Shown piece by piece: positions 59,791 to 64,000 of a stretch of DNA of 64,000 nt. The DNA is from Terebella lapidaria (taxonomy: Eukaryota > Annelida > Polychaeta > Terebellida > Terebellidae): assembly GCA_949152475.1 (NCBI GenBank), contig OX424555.1, positions 20,540,868 to 20,604,867 of the forward strand, in the 5' to 3' direction. Every line of letters begins with the position of its first letter. Position 1 is the stretch's first letter. The notes under the pieces were generated by a model. That model had not been told where the DNA came from. It saw only the letters and a list, made by a program, of their open reading frames with translations, and searched no databases. Made by a program: the position numbers and the translations under genes.

Positions 59791-60540
59791 ATTTATTGTG
59801 GTTTGTGATTTGTGTGGTTTGTGATATTTTGAGCCTGTTTGGGGTTTGAATGAGGAACAAGACGGTGACTGATAACATCAAGAGTCCTTTAAGATCAGAT
59901 TTTCAAATATTTTCAAATTTGTCGCGTACTACACCATAAGAGAGGTCTTGAGTCCCATGTTTCGGATATTTCTAAATGCCACAACTTCGAAAATGCATGA
60001 AATCACTTGAAACTTTTTTACTTTTATGGGATGACCTGTCAAGTTCAAGTGTCAGGTAAAGGTCATGGAGAAGCTGAAGAAACACATCCTCAGAAATAAC
60101 TCCGTGTAATAGTTAGAGACCATAAGGAAGGGGATGATATCACACGTACATTTGAAAGCTCGAATAGCCATTTTCGTGGGTTTTTTTTATTTTTATTTTC
60201 GGTCAGTAACAAAAAGAAAAAGTCTATATCGAGCACTATCTAGTATAGTGACTAGATCAGACTAGTGTGGCAGGGTATGCAATCTCTGATTTTCTTTTTG
60301 GATATGCAATGGTGCAACAGAGATGAAACAAAACATGCTAGCATTAGGTTTAATAGGTGTGTGTGGCAAGAGTGAGAACATGTGTTTATCTTTCAACAGT
60401 GAAATTCCGCACAAAAACTGCAATTCCTAATAATTCACACAACTATGAGACAGCTCGGTCAGAGAGCTCGCTCTGAACAGCATAAATATATCTCAGTATT
60501 AGGTAAAACGCTCGGTTCCACCCGAGATCGCCAGTGTCGT

Positions 60541-62725
60541 TTAAGTCATTCTGGTGACGAGGTAGCCGCTAAAGGTGACATCACTGTATGAGTACACGGA
60601 CCCGCCGAAGAGGCCGCGCTCGGGTCGGATCTGGAGAGACACTTGGTCCCCGACAGCCAGCAGCAGGTTGACATGAGCCACGCCGACCGGAAACACACCG
60701 AACGAGGACTGCTCCCGGCGCCCCGTCATCGTAACGTCGTCCTGGTTCTTGAATAAAACTAGCGGCACTGCCCCGTTGCCATTTGCGACCACTGTCACAT
60801 GGAAGCTGTAGACGCCCGCAGTGGGTGCAGTGAAGCGCATCTGGTTGCCGTGGAAGCCTCCCGTGTTCACATCAGTGACAACGGAGGTGATGTCGATGTG
60901 CGCAAAGTCCCTGCTATCCTGTTCGATATCTTGAGCCGTGACCGTGAAGGCGACAGTGTCAGCCCCTTCACAGTCACATTCGCCTGTGAAATGACGATAT
61001 ATTTGTGCACAGTGACAAAATACGACATACCAAACACTTAAAAATCTCCATCCTCTCTCCCTAATCTTCACGAACATTACCTTGGTCTCCTTTTTGGCCT
61101 TTCACTCCAGGGAACCCTGGGAGTCCAGGATAACCTCTGTCGCCTTTCGGAAGATCATCTGCACGAGATCAAACATACCCATAAACTATCAAACATTTTG
61201 AGTAATGTTGATGTTTACTTCACATGCAATTAAGGACCTACTAGTTCATGAAGCATACTCTACCTGGGTCAATCCAGGCGGCGTCTCCTTTCGGTCCCCG
61301 TAGTCCAGGCAGGCCAGGGCGTCCTGGCTCCCCTTTGATGCCAAACCCCGGCTCACCCTTTGCTCCCGGTAGCCCGTCCAATCCCGGCATTCCGTCTACG
61401 CCTGCAGGCCCGACATTGCCCTTAACACCTGGCCAACCGGCGTGGCCCTTCGGCCCCTGGGGACCTGCGGGACCTGGGGGTCCAGGGGGGCCTTGGGGTC
61501 CGGGACGCCACGTGGGGACCACAGAGGTGGTCTCTGGTGCTGTCGTAGTTGTTGTCGTAGTTGGAGGCGGTAGTGTTACGGGGTTTAGAGCTGTGCAGAG
61601 GTATGTGTTGTAAAATCGTGATAGTCTATGTATGTTATATTAACAGAATGTCTAGGCTTTGTTAATAAGAAGTGCTATTCATAGTAATGGCTACGAAAAG
61701 AGGATAATAAAAGATCATTTTTGTAACAGTGAGCTACAGTTCTAGAGAAGCTTTTTTAATTACTTCAATGACTTCAATGACTTATGACTGACTGACTGCC
61801 TATATCTTACACAAAGCATTTCATACAATTTCACGAAGAGATAAAACCATAATACATTTGTGAACCTAGCCCTCACGTCGCAGGTTGATGTTGCACTCTG
61901 ACGTGACGCAGCAGTAGCGGCACGTGTTGCCGGTACACTGATACACGTTCGGATTCTCGCAGTCACGTGGCCGGATACAGCGTTTGGTGATTCTCGTGCG
62001 GGCGCCGTGTCCGTGACTATTGCCGCCGTACGTCCGCACCTCGACGTCACAAGCCTACACGGCCCCAAAGCCCGTATATATGTATACACGAGTATTCTTA
62101 CATAATTTAATTACTGAATGTCAATAGCCAATAGTTATATTGACAGTATATCTATTTATTTATATTTGAAAACTTGGTATTGGACATTTTTCTGAGTGAA
62201 CTTATGCGATCTCGAGAATTGCAGTGTGTTCTGGCCTCGCTAGTGGCCATCTCCAACCTAGAAATCGTGGAATGCGGTTCCGAACCGCTACATTTCCTGA
62301 GAACGCATAAGTTAGCTGCTTATGTGACTGCTGTGTAAAACCTGTACTAGCATCGATCTGTCCCACACTCTACCATTTTCGAGCTGTCGCACTCGTCCGG
62401 GTCCCAGTAGTTACAGGCGCCGTTAGACTGGGCATTCCGGCAGGTGTAACAGTTGAAATCTGAGCCGCCCCACCACCACCCATCCTCATCCATACCCGTC
62501 GAGTCGAACCCTGGATACAGGCAACAATATGAGGAACGGGATACTGCGTATCGGAATACATTGAGGTCGGTTTAGGAAGGGCGAACAAAGTTATATTGAT
62601 ACAATGTGATTGAGTAACTTTGCACACAGTCATAAATCCAAGAGAATTACGTCACAATTACCCATTGCCAGACCAACGGCTGAGAACAACAGCAACGCCA
62701 CCTGCCGGTAAAGACAGCGTTTCAT
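60541..62725 (-). CDS. Secreted Ly6/uPAR - collagen - C1q protein, 6 exons, 408 aa
   Basis: Exons on the minus strand: 62725-62662, 62510-62374, 62054-61877, 61590-61264, 61158-61081, 60983-60541. All junctions are GT-AG, the phases match (1,0,1,1,1), and TAA ends the frame. Residues 1-21 are a signal peptide. Residues 22-126 form a three-finger Ly6/uPAR domain: [15 protein letters not shown] opens it, TKRC sits in the middle, and [11 protein letters not shown] closes it, with 12 Cys in all. A Thr-rich linker (127-156) follows. Collagen Gly-X-Y runs from 157 to about 262, with breaks at GFGIK and at AWIDPDLPK where two exons meet. After ECDCEGAD comes a C1q domain ([13 protein letters not shown] ... 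TFSGYLV). It should trimerise through collagen and C1q and act outside the cell, plausibly as a recognition protein displaying three-finger heads. The collagen-C1q half is a common innate-immunity design; I know of no described protein with a Ly6 head on it. Confidence 0.9.
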
Positions 62726-62797
62726 GCATATCGACTATTAAATGCACATGGTTTTGGACAATGTACCCAAGGGAGGTTAGGAATTGGAATATATTCA

Positions 62798-62804
62798 CTT
62801 TATA
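62798..62804 (-). promoter_or_regulatory. Candidate TATA box, Ly6-collagen-C1q gene
   Basis: TATAAAG on the minus strand, 73 bp before the ATG, at a spacing that allows a short 5' UTR. Confidence 0.4.
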
Positions 62805-62809
62805 ATATA

Positions 62810-64000
62810 CAATCATTATCACTGAAGCGTTTTTTTATAAAGATAAAACATTGCCTAGACAAATTATTATTCAATCTCATTGAATTCTAAGACTCACCCA
62901 CAACTGCATGATGACGGCACCGGAATCCTCTCGCAAAAAACAATATGCACACAAATCGAGTGTATAAATCGGGCCTGGACACTGGAGACGGATGTTCGTG
63001 AAACTACCATGACATTTAGCTGGACTACATGAAAATAACACGTTTTTCTATTGGTTATAAAAATTAGACCTTTAATCAATAATATATGCCATGTATTTCG
63101 CCTGCCAAACAGAAAACAAATCTTCAAAGTTAATGGGTATTTCGGAGAAGTGAGTTGATATGGAATCGGTCTCGGACACAGCTCATAATCATGTTGGACA
63201 CTAGAGCATAGTGTGTTAATTACAGGCAATTATCACACAACTACATATATGTCCTATGTAAAACCACACAAACATGAAAATTGGTACAGCAAGCAATTTG
63301 AATCATACGACTGTACTCGTTTACATCGATATTTGCTAATATTTTCGCGATGCTAAATGGTATCGGATTAAAACTTGAGATACATCACAATCATGTGATC
63401 AAATGGTAATTTTCTACCAAATCTCAGAGCCCTATTGCAAAAACCGAAAAAAAAAAAGGGCAATCAAACCCAATGTCATACATTGAATTTCTGGGTCCGC
63501 ACACGACCAAATCGTTATGCAAACTAACGGAAATATTTTTAGTGATTGTTTCCATCTGGTAGTTGAGACCAATATTTTTAAAACATGTGCTGCGATAATA
63601 GCTGGACCGGACAAACACATCCACCCATGGGTCGTTTTTATCGTATTTGAATATGTCGCCTCCTGGTGGAGGCGACAAGGCCCTATAGATAGCACCCACT
63701 AGCAGTCGAACATGTACGGGGTCCCTTGCACTCCTCCCGCACGCCACGGGTCCTCCATAATATTCATTTTTTTCAGCTACCACTGAGCTAATGACTACTG
63801 GTTGACGCTGTCCCTCCCAGAACGACCCATTGATGGCGAGTTCTATCTCCTTGGTTTTGTCTAGTTACTCTGGAAACTGGATATGTCAAGACAATCATTT
63901 TCTCTCCATTATTTTCATGCTCAGTTTATTGCGTAATTGTCATCGAAATGTGCATATTCAAAATATATTCCAAACATTCCCAAGATGTACTTTCGACTAA
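62810..64000. other. Upstream flank, no gene; possible SINE-like segment
   Basis: The minus-strand frames at 62894-63229 and 63424-63783 have no family motif. The second includes a perfect hairpin, GTCGCCTCC/GGAGGCGAC (63656-63677). It also includes a tRNA-like pair, TAGCTCAGTGGTAG (about 63778-63791) and GTTCGACTGC (about 63701-63710), on the same strand. Confidence 0.4.

Noticed and set aside
61248-61613. 121-codon Pro/Gly-rich frame on the plus strand
   Set aside because: It is the antisense of the collagen exon; Gly-X-Y codons read backwards also stay open. The minus strand has matching splice phases.
63424-63783. 119-codon minus-strand frame
   Set aside because: It runs through a SINE-like head and a perfect hairpin, and the translation has no recognisable domain.

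Overview
This is a window of animal nuclear DNA, almost certainly from a marine invertebrate. The genes have GT-AG introns in consistent phases, the DNA is AT-rich and crowded with repeats, and the families present (THAP/Kolobok transposase, stand-alone P2X7 ballast domain, collagen-C1q protein, DFR/CCR-like reductase) are typical of lancelets, hemichordates, molluscs and similar animals. I cannot name the genus.

Layout. 0-2.1 kb: three 364-bp tandem units of a dispersed repeat, then a fossil reverse-transcriptase tail. 2.1-10.7 kb (+): a 15-exon THAP-domain/Kolobok-transposase-like gene whose frame I could follow without a break for 761 codons. 11.5-16.9 kb (-): a convergent three-exon gene (172 aa) for a stand-alone P2X7 C-terminal (ballast) domain. 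Its first intron holds a 2.2-kb array of ~329-bp units carrying 14 perfect TGACGTCA octamers. The two genes share an identical 19-bp promoter module with a CRE, in inverted orientation at the outer ends of the pair. 18.2-22.3 kb (-): a decayed, intron-rich IS630/Tc1-type transposase with a PHD-like C-terminal finger. 22.3-41 kb: no host gene. It holds two diverged copies (about 26-33.7 and 34.3-40.4 kb) of one ancient segmental duplication, with younger MITEs, a LINE tail and a SINE; two MITE insertions can be read against the empty sites in the other copy.

41.07-42.14 kb (+): a single-exon extended short-chain reductase (355 aa). 42.1-51 kb: repeats, including two families of tandem arrays dense in nuclear-receptor half sites (AAGGTCA). 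51.09-51.93 kb (+): a single-exon tandem hotdog (thioesterase-like) protein (280 aa). 52-60.5 kb: more AAGGTCA arrays, a near-symmetrical ~470-bp palindrome and no gene. 60.5-62.7 kb (-): a six-exon secreted protein with signal peptide, Ly6/uPAR three-finger domain, Thr-rich linker, collagen and C1q domain (408 aa).

The clearest candidates for something new are the Ly6-collagen-C1q architecture, and the convergent THAP-Kolobok/P2X7-ballast pair bounded by the same CRE promoter in inverted orientation, which could be one co-regulated or co-mobilised two-gene unit. The tandem arrays built from transcription-factor sites (CRE in one, ERR/DR1 motifs in the others) are the most striking non-coding structure. 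No CRISPR array, rRNA or intact tRNA gene was seen.
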